Shown one piece after another: positions 20,772-32,366 of a stretch of 64,000 nt of DNA. The position numbers were made by a program, and so were the translations under genes. Position 1 is the stretch's first letter; the number at the start of each line of letters is the position of its first letter. This DNA is from Zea mays (taxonomy: Eukaryota > Streptophyta > Magnoliopsida > Poales > Poaceae): positions 199,160,566-199,224,565 of the forward strand of contig NC_050096.1 of NCBI RefSeq assembly GCF_902167145.1. Direction: 5' to 3'. Below the pieces are notes generated by a model that ran no database searches, was not told the origin of the DNA, and saw only the letters and a program-made list of their open reading frames with translations.

Positions 20772-22688
20772 GCCAAGCACTCGCTGAATATTCGGGCCGG
20801 AGCCCGACCCGTCAGGCGGCCTCTGCGCCGATTCGACGAGGAGAAGCGCAGAGCGATAGGCGAGGAGATCCACAAGCTAATGGCGACAGGGTTCATCAAA
20901 GAGGTTAAAGGCGTCAAGCTCAATCCCGAAAAGTGTGTCTTCGGGGTGCCCCGAGGCATGCTCTTGGGGTTCATCGTCTCCGAGCGGGGCATCGAAGCCA
21001 ACCCGGAGAAGATCGCAGCCATCACCAGTATGGGGCCCATCAAGGACTTGAAAGGCGTACAGAGGGTCATGGGAGGCCTCGCGGCTCTGAGCCGTTTCAT
21101 CTCACGCCTCGGCGAAAGAGGTCTACCTCTGTACCGCCTCTTAAGGAAGGTCGAGTGCTTCACTTGGACCCCTGAGGCCGAGGAAGCCCTCGGGAACCTG
21201 AAGGCGCTCCTCACAAAGGCACCTATCTTGGTGCCCCCAGCTGCCAGAGAAGCCCTCCTGGTCTACGTCGCCGCAACCACTCAAGTGGTTAGCGCCGCGA
21301 TTGTGGTCGAGAGGCAAGAAGAGGGGCATGCATTGCCCGTTCAGAGGCCGGTTTACTTCGTCAGCGAGGTACTGTCCGAAACCAAGATCCGCTACCCACA
21401 AGTTCAGAAGCTGCTATATGCAGTGATCCTGACCCGGCGGAAGTTGCGACACTACTTCGAGTCTCATCCGGTAACTGTGGTGTCATCCTTCCCCCTGGGA
21501 GAGATCATCCAGTGCCGAGAGGCCTCGGGTAGGATTGCAAAGTGGGCGGTGGAGATCATGAGCGAGACGATCTCGTTCGCTCCCCGGAAAGCCATTAAGT
21601 CCCAGGTCTTGGCAGACTTCGTGGCCGAATGGGTCGACACCCAGCTGCCAACGGCTCCGATCCAACCGGAGCTCTGGACCATGTTTTTTGACGGGTCGTT
21701 GATGAAGACGGGAGCCGGCGCAGGCCTACTCTTCATCTCGCCCCTCGGGAAACACCTACGCTATGTGCTACGCCTCCACTTCCCGGCGTCCAACAATGTG
21801 GCTGAGTACGAGGCTCTGGTCAACAGGTTGCGGATCGCCATCGAGCTAGGGGTCCGGCGCCTGGACGCCCGCGGTGACTCGCAGCTCGTCATCGACCAAG
21901 TCATGAAGAACTCCCACTACCGTGACCCGAAGATGGAGGCCTACTGCGATGAGGTTCGGCGCTTGGAAGACAAGATCTACGGGCTCGAGCTTAACCACAT
22001 CGCTCGGCGCTACAACGAGACTGCGGACGAGCTGGCTAAAATAGCCTCGGGGCGAACAACGGTTCCCCCGAACGTCTTCTCCCGGGATCTGCATCAACCC
22101 TCCATCAAGATCGACGACACGCCCGAGCCCGAGGTACCCTCGGCCCAGTCCGAGGCGCCCACGGCTCAACCCAAGGTGCCCTCGGCTCAGTCCGAGGCAC
22201 TCTCGGCTCATCCTGAGGCACCCTCAGCTCGGCCCGAGGCGCCCTCGGTTCAGTCCGAGGTACCCTCGGCCCTCGAGGGTGAGGCACTGCGCGTCGAGGA
22301 GGAGCAAAGCAGGGTCGCGCCTGATCGAAACTGGCAGACCCCGTACCTGCAATATCTCCATCAAGGAGAGCTACCCCTCGACCGAGCCGAGGCTCGGCGG
22401 GTGGCGCGGCGCGCCAAGTCGTTCGTCTTGCTGGGCGGTGAGAAAGAGCTCTACCACCACAGCCCCTCAGGCATCCTCCAACGATGCATCTCCATCGCCG
22501 AAGGCCAGGAACTCCTGCGAGAGATACACTCGGGGGCTTGCGGCCATCACGCAGCGCCTCGAGCCCTTGTCGGGAATGCCTTCCGACAGGGCTTCTACTG
22601 GCCGACGGCGGTGGCCGACGCCACAAGAATTGTCCGCACCTGCGAAGGGTGTCAATTCTACGCGAGGCAGACTCACCTGCCCGCTTAG
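20772..22688 (+). pseudogene. Huck-1 pol: RT remnant, RNase H, second RNase H, integrase zinc finger
   Basis: Continues Huck-1 pol after element C. It begins with the end of the linker (LRRFDEEKRRAIGEEIHKLM), reaches GFIKEV, then jumps straight to KGVKLNPEKCVFG: compared with Huck-2, about 440 bp with the reverse transcriptase palm and its YVDD box are missing, in frame. Next come a Ty3-type RNase H (ILVPPAAREALLVYV, RPVYFVSEVLS, LRHYFESHPV), an archaeal-type RNase H (MFFDGSLMKTGAGAG, NNVAEYEAL, DSQLVIDQV, NETADELAKIAS), a heptapeptide-repeat linker and the integrase HHCC finger (REIHSGACGHH, CEGCQFY). It is closed by TAG at 22686-22688; the frame continues beyond. Confidence 0.9.
22131..22277 (+). 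repeat. 21-bp coding minisatellite (seven heptapeptides) in Huck-1 pol
   Basis: Seven in-frame 21-bp units encoding variants of EVPSAQS/EAPSARP between the second RNase H and the integrase. It forms a flexible, proline- and serine-rich spacer. Variation among units suggests slippage followed by drift. Confidence 0.9.
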
Positions 22689-23573
22689 GCTCTGCAGACG
22701 ACACCCATCACCTGGCCTTTTGCGGTGTGGGGTCTGGACCTCGTCGCCCCCTTGCAGAAGGCACCCGGGGGCTACACGCACCTGCTGGTCGCAATCGACA
22801 AATTCTCCAAGTGGATCGAGGTCCGACCCCTGAACAACATCAGGTCCGGGCAGGCGGTGGCGTTCTTCACCAACATCATCCATCGCTTCGGGGTCCCGAA
22901 CTCCATCATCACCGACAACGGCACCCAGTTCACTGGCAGAAAGTTCCTAGACTTCTGCGAGGATCACCACATCCGGGCGGACTGGGCCGCCGTGGCTCAT
23001 CCCATGACGAATGGGCAGGTGGAGCGTGCCAACGGCATGATTCTACAAGGGCTCAAGCCTCGGATCTACAACGACCTCAACAAGTTCGGCAAGCGATGGA
23101 TGAAGGAACTCCCCTCGGTGGTCTGGAGCCTGAGGACGACGCCGAGCCGAGCCACAAGTTTCACGCCGTTCTTCCTAGTCTACGGGGCCGAGGCTATCTT
23201 GCCCACAGACCTGGAATACGGCTCCCCGAGGACGAGGGCCTACACCAGCCAAAGCAACCAAGCTAGCCGAGAAGACTCGCTGGACCAGCTGGAAGAGGCT
23301 CGGGACAAGGCTTTACTACACTCGGCGCGGTACCAGCAGTCCCTGCGACGCTACCACGCCCGAGGGGTCCGATCCCGAGACCTCCAGATCGGCGACCTGG
23401 TGCTTCGGCTGCAACAAGACGCTCGAGGGAGGCACAAGCTCACGCCCCCCTGGGAGGGGCCGTTCGTCATTGCCAAAGTTCTGAAGCCCGGAACGTACAA
23501 GCTGGCCAACAGTCAAGGCGAAGTCTACGGCAACGCTTGGGACATCCAACAGCTACGTCGCTTCTACCCTTAA
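22689..23573 (+). pseudogene. Huck-1 integrase core and C-terminus
   Basis: Same frame as the preceding segment, separated by a single TAG, and open to the stop at 23571-23573. It carries the catalytic core: D in WGLDLVAPL, D in ITDNGTQFTG, E in NGQVERANGM, then the C-terminal region with GDLVLRLQQDARGRHKL and PPWEGPFVIAKVLKPGTYKL. There is no chromodomain, as expected for the Tat lineage. Apart from the TAG (probably a former CAG) it looks undamaged, but without reverse transcriptase upstream the element cannot be autonomous. Confidence 0.9.
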
Positions 23574-23807
23574 GATATTTTCAAGTTGTTCATATACCTC
23601 GCACCCACGCAAAGTTTAGTCATCAAGGAAGGGTCGGCCTCGCCTCGGCAAAGCCCGACCCTCCCTCGGGGGCTAAAAGGGGGGGGAACCCCTCTGCGTC
23701 GAATTTTTTCCTCGAAAAAGAAGATCCCTTCTGCCAGAATGTCTTTCGTGCTTTTTGACTACTTCGAAAAGTGGATCCTGAAAACGACGGAGTACACGTA
23801 AGCAGCC

Positions 23808-24742
23808 AAGGCTGACCAAGCCGAGGGATTCCTACGCCTCCGGGATACGGATACCTCACTCATCACCTTCTGCGATAAGTAACTCACGTTCGAGTAAGTG
23901 GTTCCGCGGACCGAACAAGTCTTCACGTTCGGAAGTTCTTCTGCCAAAGTGATCCTTCGAGCCTTCTCGACTGAGCCGGTGATAGAGCCTCATGGACGGG
24001 TAAAAGTGCACGTAAGCGGCAAGGCCGACCGAGCCGAGGGACTCCTATGCCTCCGGGATACGGATACCTCACTCATCACCTTCCGCGAGAAGCAACTCTC
24101 GCTCGCACAAACATCCCTATTGCCGATAAAAAAAGTCCAGATACTCGAAACAAGAAGAAAAGAGACGCAGCTTTACAACACAGCGAGGGTGTGTGTTCTG
24201 GCCTCGGCGGCCGCGGAAGACACACGCTACAAGACGATCTGATCCTGCAGGCTCGGGTCTTGACGCTGGAAGGGGGCAGCAGCACCCTCGGCATCGACGA
24301 CACTTTCGGCGAGGTCCAGCCTAGCCTCGGACGGCGACGCGGTCCAAGGATCTCTGCTCTAAAGGACGACGTCATCGCCACACCCGGGCAATCGCTGCCA
24401 GGGTCTTCTCCGGAAATCTGGCCCGAGCAGGCGGCTCGGCCGGTCACTCTGGGGCCTCGGCCAACCATCTTCCAAGGGCGCCAGCCCGACCCGAGGCCTC
24501 AGCTGGTCAACTCCGGCGTCGGTCCCCCTAACGGACGACCCGGCCGGGCTCCGGCCAACCAGGTTTCATTTTCGAGCCAACTCCGCCCCTGTTCATGCTG
24601 ATATCGCTACCCTTGGCCTCGGCTCATCGAAGAGCGGCCAAGGGGTCCCTTTAACTAAGCTAGAGAAGCCTCAGACAACAAGGCCGACCGAGCCGAGGGA
24701 CTCCTACGCCTCCGGGATACGGATACCTCACTCGTCACCTTG
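23808..24742 (+). repeat. Three dispersed copies of an about 65-bp repeat
   Basis: Near-identical blocks starting AAGGCTGACC/AAGGCCGACC at 23808, 24021 and 24680 contain GAGCCGAGGG, CTCCGGGATACGGATACC and a CACTCATCACCTT-like end. All are in the same orientation, so they arose by duplication inside the Huck 3' region. Confidence 0.9.
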
Positions 24743-26565
24743 ACACGGGGCGACTCACGCTTGGTGAAGCGGTTCAGACGACCAACAGGCGAGTCCTAGT
24801 GCTCGAAAATGAGGAAAAAACACGGCTCCGTGCCGAAACTACATACATGTTCAGGCCCCGACAGCCACAATGAACAAAAACACCGGCGCTCAAGGTGCCA
24901 TTACAAACGGAACTCCGGTTCCGCCTCCGCAGGTACGAACAACCTCACTCGATGGGGGAGGGCCTGCGGAGCAACAGAAGACCGACGAACGGCGCGCCGT
25001 CGCCCGCTCCAGCGGCAGCGATGACGACGACTTCTGCTCCGGGGGGCCGAACAGCGGCAGCACTGACCTCAGGGCGGACGCTGCTGCCAAGAGGCCCCCG
25101 CCCATGCCCAAACTCGTGAGGCAAGGACGAGCAGAAGGCCGTAGAGTTGGAGGTCGGTCCGAAGCCAGCCCCGGCTATCTCGTCGACGGAAGAACCTCTT
25201 CCAGCTGCCGTGGCAGACGCCGGCGCCGCGAGCGGCTCCGAAGCCACTCGCGTCCGAAAGCCAGGCACGGTGCAGCTGCCGGCGCCACGGACGACGACCG
25301 CCCTTCCCTCCGATCACTGAGTGAAGGAGCGGGCCACTGCCCACGCAGGGGCCGACCCCAACTCGGCACTCTCCCCTCCCCAGCCCTGGTGATGAAAATC
25401 CTTGAGGCTGAGGGAGGGGCAGAGACCGCAGCCCGGCTCGCTTTCCCCCACCATCAAGCTGGAGGTCACCATCTTGGGTGACCGCCGGCGGAGGGGTGCA
25501 ACCGGGCTGCATGATGAAAATCCTTGAAGCCGAACGATGGCTGAAAGGTACCAACTCCCACGGAGTTGCGTTCCTCCAACGACGAGGCGGAAAGACGGCG
25601 GATCTCCCCCATCCGGGGGCTTGGGAGGTGGAAAGACACGATGCATAAGGGAGCGCGAAGACATGGTCGCCTTCCAAGGGGGTCACCCTCCTTTTAAGGG
25701 CGGTTCTCCCTACTCGCGTCCCCAGCCGTCACGGGCTGAGTCTTCTCCAACACACTCCAAGGTCCTCCCCTATGGCGCGGGGGCTGGGTCCCACAAGTCA
25801 TGCAAGTCGACTCAGGGCAGAAGAAGCCAAACCGCCGTGCGCGGTGTATACGACCGCCCAGCGGTTACAAGCGACCCTCCACTTTTGCCCAGACCAGCGG
25901 GCGAAAGGGTGGGCGGCCATGCAGGCGGCATGCAACCGCGCCAAGTGGGCGTGCTTCTCCGACTCCCAACACGCCCAGCCTGGAGGCCCAGGCCCACGCG
26001 TCATGCAACCGGCGCGCCGACTGCTTCGTGCATGCAACTGCACCGCCACTTGCGCCACCACCGCGCCTCCTCAACTGTGGAACCAATACCACGACTCGAG
26101 GCGACCCAGCGCACGACCCAGCAGCGCCAGCCTGGCGCGACGGTCAGTGCGGCCAAAAATGGGCCAGCAGTAATGGCAGCGGCAAGCGAGCAGGTGCAGC
26201 GGTCACGTCGTCAGCCAAGCTTACGTCCCATCCGCGGGCAGCGAGAGAACCCTCTCTCCCGGCGTAAAGACAACGCGCCCGTGTTCCGTTCCTCGAACGG
26301 CTCGCGCACGCGCAACGATCGCCTCGCCAACCACTCGCCCCATCGCATTAACTCCGCGGCGGGACAGTCGGCGCCTCTGGCAGGAGGAGCGGGCGACGCT
26401 TCGCCTTCGCCATAATGACCGCGCCAGTAAAGGTACGCCGCGTCATTCGATTTCGTATCCTTTTCCTTTTTTCCTCTTTCTCTCTCTCTTGCAACAGGGA
26501 CCGGGAAAGGGGGATACTCCGAAAAGGGTCCTTCCCCGTGAAGGAACCAGGCTCCGAGCCTCCCT

Positions 26566-26775
26566 ACTGATCAGAGGTTCGAAGGCTGGCCCCCCGAAGG
26601 GTTCGACAGCCGCCTCAGATCGCGTGGGCCCTACACCCACTACTGGTCAGAGGTTCGAAGGTCGGCCCCCCGAAGGGTTCCACGGCCGCCTCAGGCTACT
26701 CGGGCTCCGTGCCCATTACTGATCAGGGGTTCGAAGGCTGGCCCCCGAAGGGTTCACAGCCGCCTCAGACGCCGA
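26566..26775 (+). repeat. Three tandem units of about 75 bp
   Basis: Units begin near 26566, 26641 and 26717, each with TCAGAGGTTCGAAGG (third: TCAGGGGTTCGAAGG), a GGCCCCCCGAAGGGTTC-like block and CAGCCGCCTCAG. The third lost one C in the C-run. Confidence 0.88.
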
Positions 26776-27488
26776 GCGAGGGATGACCATGGGTACGTTC
26801 GATACATAACCAAGGCTCGGGCTGCGCTCCCGAGGTACCCTAGGACATTTCCGAGACCAGCGGGAGCGATCTTGTAACGGAGTCCCATCAGAGGGAGGCA
26901 TCGAGCCCTCGGACCCCGTCGCCAGGAGACCGGGTCCGGTAGATCACCCGCAGGTACTTTTGGGCGTGCCTCTGGGCCCCTAGCCGACCCCTAACGAACG
27001 GGGCACGGACGTCCACTCGGATTACCCGCTTGCAGCTCACCGGAGACACCATGTTCGGCGCCCATCGAGGGCAACATGGCGCTTTCCCCCCTCCTCCTTG
27101 CGGAAAAGCAACGCAGGGGCGTATGTAAAAAAGCCGAGTCTATCCCTGATCACCCTCTCGCCCTGTGCAGAGGCTCGGGGGCTGCTCTCGCAAACCCGGC
27201 TCCGGCCGAACCGTTGACAGCGTCAACATACCAGCCCGAGAACTTGGGACCCGACCGTACACCCGGGCTACGGCCAGCTCGCATGAGGGAACAACCAGAC
27301 CAGCCGAAGCATTACGCGAGGCATTAAGACCTCGGAGGAGTGAAACCACTCCTCCGAGGCCTCGGGGGCTACACCCGGCGGGTGCGCTCGCGCGCACCCA
27401 CCGGAACAAAACGCAACCGAGAAAGGCTGGTCCCCTTGCAAAAAAGTGCGACGAAAGCCTCCAAGCGAGTGCTAACACTCCCTTCGAG

Positions 27489-27501
27489 GCTCGGGGGCTA
27501 C
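27489..27501 (+). other. Huck-1 polypurine tract
   Basis: CTCGGGGGCTAC directly precedes the 3' LTR at 27502. Very similar CTCGGGGGCT strings occur at about 27175 and 27361 and, as CTCGGGGGCTAA, at about 23665, all within the 3' region. Confidence 0.75.
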
Positions 27502-29008
27502 TGTCGGGGACCATAATTAGGGGTACCCTCAAGACTCCTAATTCTCAGCTGGTAACCCCCATCAACATAAAGCTGCAAAGGCCTGATGGGTGCGACTAAG
27601 TCAGGGATCAGTCCATTCGAGCGACTCGATCACGCCTCGCCCGAGCCTAGCCTCGGACAAGGGTGGCCGACCCCGGAGGATTTCCGTCTCGCCCGAGGCC
27701 CCCCTCCAACGGCGAACATATTTCCGTCTCGCCCGAGGCCCTGCCTTCGCTAAGAAGCAACCCTGACTAAATCGCCACACCGACCGACCAAGTCGCAGGA
27801 GCATTTAATGCAAAGGTGGCCTGACACCTTTATCCTGATGCGCGCCCCCCGGCAGAGCCGAAGTGACCGCCGTCACTTCGCCGCTCCACTGACCGGCCTG
27901 ACAGAAGGACAGCGCCGCCTGCGCCACTCCGACTGCGGTGCCATTTGACAGAGTGAGGCTGACAGGCAGTCAGGCCCCGTCGGAGGCACCATAGGAAGCT
28001 CCGCTTCGCCCGACCCAGGGCTCGGACTCGGGCTAAGCCCCGGAAGACGATGAACTCCGCTCCGCCCAACCCAGGGCTCGGACTCGGGCTAAGTCCCGGA
28101 AGACGGCGAACTCCGCTCCGCCCGACCCAGGGCTCGGACTCGGGCTAAGTCCCAGAAGACGACGAACTCCGCTTTGCCCGACCCCAGGGCTCGGACTCCG
28201 CCCTAGCCTCAGCCGATGACCTCCGCCTCGCCCGACCCAGGGGCTCGGACTCGGCCTCGGCCACGGAAGACAGACTCGACCTCGGCTACGGAGGAGCCTC
28301 CGCATCACCCAACCTAGGGCGCAGGCCAGCCACGTCAACAGGAGGCGCCATCATCACCCTACCCCGAGCTGACTCGGGCCACAGGGAACCAGACCGGCGT
28401 CTCATCTGGCTAGCTCCGCCAGATAGGCAATGATGGCGCCCCGCATGCTCTGTGACGACGGCGGCTCTGAGCCCCCTTACGGAAGCAAGAGGAAGTCAGC
28501 AAGAACCCAACCGCTCCGACAGCTGTACCTCCGCCAGGCTCCATCGCTCCTCCAATGGCCACGACATCACACCAGCTGGGTGCCAAAATCTCTCTGGCTG
28601 CCACGACGGCATGTACTTAGGGCGCTAGCTCTCCCCCGCTAGACACGTAGCACTCTGCTACACCCCCCATTGTACACCTGGATCCTCTCCTTACGCCTAT
28701 AAAAGGAAGGACCAGGGCCCTCTTAGAGAGGGTTGGCCGCGCGGGGACGAGGACGAGAACAGGCGCTCGCTTGGGGCCGCTCGCTCCCTCTCCCGCGTGG
28801 ACGCTTGTAACCCCCTACTGCAAGCGCACCCGACCTGGGCGCGGGACGAACACGAAGGCCGCGGGATTCCCACCTCTCTCACGCTGGTCTCCGGCCGCCT
28901 CGCTCTTCCCCCCTTCGTGCTCGCCCTCGCGCTCGACCCATCTGGGTTGGGGCACGCGGCGACATTCACTCGTCGGCCCAGGGACCCCCCGGTCTCGAAA
29001 CGCCGACA
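27502..29008 (+). repeat. Huck-1 3' LTR
   Basis: 1507 bp, TGTCGGGGACC to CGCCGACA, with four 56-bp units from 28012 and TATAAAAG at 28698-28705. It is followed by the GATAT target duplication and the remainder of LTR-A. Confidence 0.93.
28698..28705 (+). promoter_or_regulatory. Huck-1 3' LTR TATA box
   Basis: TATAAAAG at the place matching 5015 in the 5' LTR. It could drive read-out into the flanking LTR-A and copia-1 sequence. Confidence 0.6.
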
Positions 29009-29013
29009 GATAT

Positions 29014-29679
29014 ATCAGCCGTGCTCATGGTTATGAGCGGCCAAGGGAGCTCCATTGATTAGAGATACTTAATCAGAGATGGTTTGTTTACAGATGATGA
29101 TGAGGAGGATGGTGATGATTATGCTTATGGTAATGGTAAGTGGTATTCTTTCCGTTTGGAAAGGGTACTTTGGGTTAATAACTTGGATTAATGCTAAAAC
29201 CTGGCTTTCTACTAGTAATAATAACCTGACCAACTAAAAGCAACTGCTCGACTTAACCCCACATAAAGCTAGTCCACGTCAGCCAAACGGGACATTTGCT
29301 GAGTACGTTGATGTGTACTCACCCTTGCTTTCAAAAAACACCAGGTTGCCTTTGGTGCAATCTATGCTCAGGTAAAGAAGGAGGTGTCGAGGTGGATCTC
29401 CAGGAGTTCCAAGACTTCGATGAGTTCATGGATTAGGCTAGCGACCTCCCCTAGTCAGCTGCCTGTGGTGGGTTGTTTACATTGGCTACGTTTCGATTCT
29501 GTGTACTTTGATTTATATTATGTAAATAGCTCTAGCATGTAATATTATTACTTACTCTTTATTGTAATTCGAAGCATTGTGCTATGATGAGTCATTTATG
29601 TAATCGCTGTGTACGAGAATTACTGATCCTAGCACGTACATGGTTCGCATTCGGTTTACCTTCAAAACCGGGTGTGACA
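29014..29679 (+). repeat. LTR-A (solo), second part
   Basis: Resumes the LTR interrupted at 3650. It aligns with element B LTR (38136 to 38820): a shared CGGCCAAGGGAGCTCCATTG block, GGTAAGTGGTATTC, the TGAGTA/TACTCA hairpin at 29300-29321, and the same GGTGTGACA end. It is followed by AGATG and copia-1. Confidence 0.9.
29372..29436 (+). other. LTR-A terminal exon of candidate spliced ORF
   Basis: Follows an acceptor-like TGCTCAG. Its frame ends DLQEFQDFDEFMD then TAG at 29434-29436, closely matching DFQEFQDYDEF in element B. The matching donor AG|GCAAGT is at 3025, and Huck-1 lies inside the presumed intron. The upstream exon of LTR-A (before 3024) appears to carry a one-base frameshift. Confidence 0.4.
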
Positions 29680-30560
29680 AGATGTCCGTCAGTTCCCATC
29701 GATGAGAAGATCCTGAGTGTACTTCATTTGGGAGATGAAAGTGCCTTCCTTGAGTTGCTTCACTTGAAAGCCAAGGAAGTAGTTCAACTCGCTCATCATC
29801 GACATCTCAAACTTTGGCATCATCACCCTGCTAAACTCCTCACAAGACTTTTGATTAGTAGAACCAAATATGATGTCATCGATGTATATTTGGCATACAA
29901 AAAGATCACCATTACAAGTCTTAGTGAATAGAGTGGGATCAGCTTTCCCAACCTTGAAAGCATTGGAAATGGGAAAATCTTTAAGGCATTCATACCATGC
30001 TCTTGGGGCTTGCTTAAGTCCATAGAGCGCCTTAGAGAGCTTGTAGACATGGTCGGGATACCTGTCATCCTCAAAGCCAGGGGGTTGTTCCACGTATACC
30101 TCCTCCTTGATTGGTCCGTTAGGAAAGCGCTCTTCACGTCCATTTGAAACAACTTAAAGGAATGGTGAGCAGCATAGGCCAATAAGATCCGAATTGATTC
30201 TAACCTAGCCACGAGAGCAAAAGTCTCCTCAAAATCCAAACCTGCGACTTGGGCATAACCTTTTGCCATAAGTCAAGCCTTGTTCCTTGTCACCACTCTG
30301 TGTTCGTCTTTCTTGTTGCGGAACACCCATTTGGTTCCCACAACGTTTTACTTTGGACGTGGCACCAGGCTCCAAACTTCATTTCTTTTGAAGTTGTTGA
30401 GCTCTTCCTGCATGGCCAACACCCAATCCGGATCCTGCAAGGCTTCTTCTACCCTGAAAGGCTCAATAGAAGAGACAAACGAGTAATGCTCACAAAAGTT
30501 AGCTAATCGTGAGCGGGTTGTTACTCCCTTGCTGATGTCACCCAGTATCTGATCCACTAG
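29680..30560 (-). pseudogene. Copia-1 reverse transcriptase (broken)
   Basis: The minus strand encodes a Ty1-copia [42 protein letters not shown] (catalytic Asp), [32 protein letters not shown] and the active-site box YIDD where copia elements usually have YVDD. A one-base deletion near 30121, just after KSAFL, shifts the frame. In-frame stops occur near 30345 and 30267. The last residues before the LTR-A target site lead into the connection sequence that continues at 854. Confidence 0.87.
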
Positions 30561-32089
30561 ATGGTTTCTTTGGATCGTCGTTCAGACTTGAGTTGGAGGG
30601 GACCGTGGTGCCTCTTTCTCCTTATCTTGTTCTTCATGTGCTCCCCCATGATCTTGCCCTTCTTCTTGAGGTACCTATTCATTGTCTTGAGTCAAGGGAT
30701 GCACCACCGTAGAGGAAGACAGTTGATCTTGCTTTTGTAGTTCTTGTGGTCGCACATCACCTATCGCCATTGTTCGCATTGCGGCCGTCGGAACCTCATC
30801 TTCATCTATATCATCAAGATCAGCTTGCTCTCTTCGAGAGCCATTAGTCTCATCAAATACAACATCGCTAGAGACTTCAACCGATCCTGATGATTTGTTG
30901 AAGACTCTATACGCCTTTGTATTTGAGTCATGTCCTAGTAAGAAACCTTCTACAACTTTAGGAGCAAACTTTGAATGCCTAACTTTCCTTACCAAAATGT
31001 AGCATTAACTCCCAAATACATGAAAATAAGAAACATTAGGTTTGTTACCAGTTAAGAGTTCATAGGATGTATTCTTGAGGAGGCGGTGCAGATAGAGCCA
31101 GTTTATGGCATGGTAGGCTGTTTTCACAGCTTCCGACCAAAACCGCTCAGGCGTCTTGTATTCTCCCAACATCGTCCTTGCCATATCAATTACCATCCTG
31201 TTCTTCCTCTCTACCACACCATTTTGTTGAGGTGTGTAGGGAGCGAAGGACTCGTGCTTGATGCCTTCCTCCTCAAGATATTCTTCAACTTGTAGATTTT
31301 TGAACTCAGACCCATTATCACTTCTTATCTTCTTCACTTTTAGCTCAAATTCATTTTGAACTCTTATTAAGAAGCGCTTTAGGATTCCTTGGGTTTCATA
31401 TTTATCCTACAAAAAGAACACCCAAGTGAAGCGGGAAAAATCATCAACTATAACAAGACCATACTTACTTCCTCCGATGCTGAGATAGGCAACGGGGCCG
31501 AAGAGATCCATGTGGAGGAGTTCCAGTGGTCTTGTTGTTGTCATCACATTCTTGCTTTGATGAGTGCTTCCCACTTGTTTTCCTACTTGACATGCTGCAC
31601 AAGGTCTGTCTTTCTCAAAATAGACATCGGTTAGTCCTAACACATGATCTCCCTTTAGAAGTTTATGAAGGTTCTTCATCCCAACATGTGCTAGACGGTG
31701 GTGCCAAAGCCAGCCCATATTAGTCTTAGCGATTAAGCATGTATCTAGATCGACATTCTCCTTTGAGAAATCTACTAAATAGAGCTTGTCGTCTAATACA
31801 CCCTTAAAGTCTAATGAACCATCACTCCTTCTAAAGACAGATACATCAATATTTGTAAATAAACAATTATAGCCCATATTATACAATTGACTTATAGACA
31901 ATAAATTATACCCGAGCGATTCTACTAAAAACACATTAGAGATTGAATGCTTGGACGTGATGGCTATTTTGCCTAAGCCCTTAACCTTGCCTTGATTCCC
32001 ATCTCCAAAGATGATAGTATCTTGGGAATCCCTATTCTTGACGTAGGAGGTGAACATTTTCTTCTCCCCCGTCATGTGGTTTGTGCATC
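30561..32089 (-). pseudogene. Copia-1 protease end and integrase (broken)
   Basis: Minus strand, from 32089: CTNHMTGEK of the protease-proximal region, the HHCC finger (HHRLAHVGMKNLHKLL, CAACQVGKQ), core D in LLHMDLFGPV, second D in RSDNGSEFKN, E in PQQNGVVERKNR, then FHVFGS, KVVEGFLLGHDS and an acidic linker toward RT. One frame throughout, with stops near 31404, 31002, 30672 and 30588. All three catalytic residues are still present, unlike copia-2. Confidence 0.87.
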
Positions 32090-32366
32090 TGAAAGGGAAA
32101 TAGGGTTTAACCTTTTCCTATAACTAATTTTGGTGGTTGAATGCCCAACACAAATAATTGGACTAACTAGTTTGCTCTAGATTATATATTCCACAGGTGC
32201 ATAAACGTTCAACACAAACCAATAAAAGATCAAGTTAGGGTTCAAAAAGAAAGGAGCAAAAGAAACCGAGAGTGCCCTGGTCTGGCGCACCGTACACCTC
32301 CGAACTCTTTACCTTCAGGTTTCTCCAGCGCCCCTCCGCTATAATTCAATGAACTGTCTGGTGTGC

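Larger units (their letters stand above)
23574..27488 (+). other. Huck-1 3' non-pol region
   Basis: 3.9 kb between the pol stop and the polypurine tract, GC-rich and repeat-bearing. Open frames exist on both strands (for example 24870-25481 plus, 25069-25686 minus, 25537-26415 plus), but they are arginine/proline-rich, overlap one another and show no recognised domain, so I do not call them genes. Tat-lineage elements are known for long 3' regions, some with an antisense ORF (Grande, Retand); the minus frame at 25069-25686 would be the candidate here. Contains the dispersed and tandem repeats listed separately. Confidence 0.6.
3651..29008 (+). mobile_element. Huck-1, complete Huck-like Ty3-gypsy element (interrupted by C)
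   Basis: Both LTRs begin TGTCGGGGACC and end CGCCGACA, and are flanked by the target duplication GATAT (3646-3650 and 29009-29013). Order: 5' LTR, primer site, gag, protease, [element C], remains of reverse transcriptase, RNase H, second archaeal-type RNase H, integrase, a 3.9 kb 3' non-pol region, polypurine tract, 3' LTR. Removing element C leaves about 13.3 kb. The double RNase H and the long 3' region are typical of the Tat lineage; the LTR start matches what I recall of maize Huck. It is defective: nonsense codons, a protease frameshift and loss of the reverse transcriptase core. Confidence 0.9.
29680..32089 (-). mobile_element. Copia-1, pol portion (host of the nest)
   Basis: Minus-strand continuation of copia-1: integrase nearest 32089, reverse transcriptase toward 29680. 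At 32089 it is cut by the 5' LTR of copia-2 (possible target GCATC 32085-32089), so the gag end of copia-1 must lie beyond the window. Confidence 0.88.

Noticed and set aside
25069..25686. 205-codon antisense ORF in the Huck-1 3' region as a gene
   Set aside because: Overlaps plus-strand ORFs of similar length in GC-rich sequence; no motif. Kept only as a candidate for the antisense ORF known in some Tat elements.
25537..26415. 292-codon plus-strand ORF in the Huck-1 3' region
   Set aside because: Low-complexity composition, no recognisable domain and no ORF of this kind seen elsewhere in the window.
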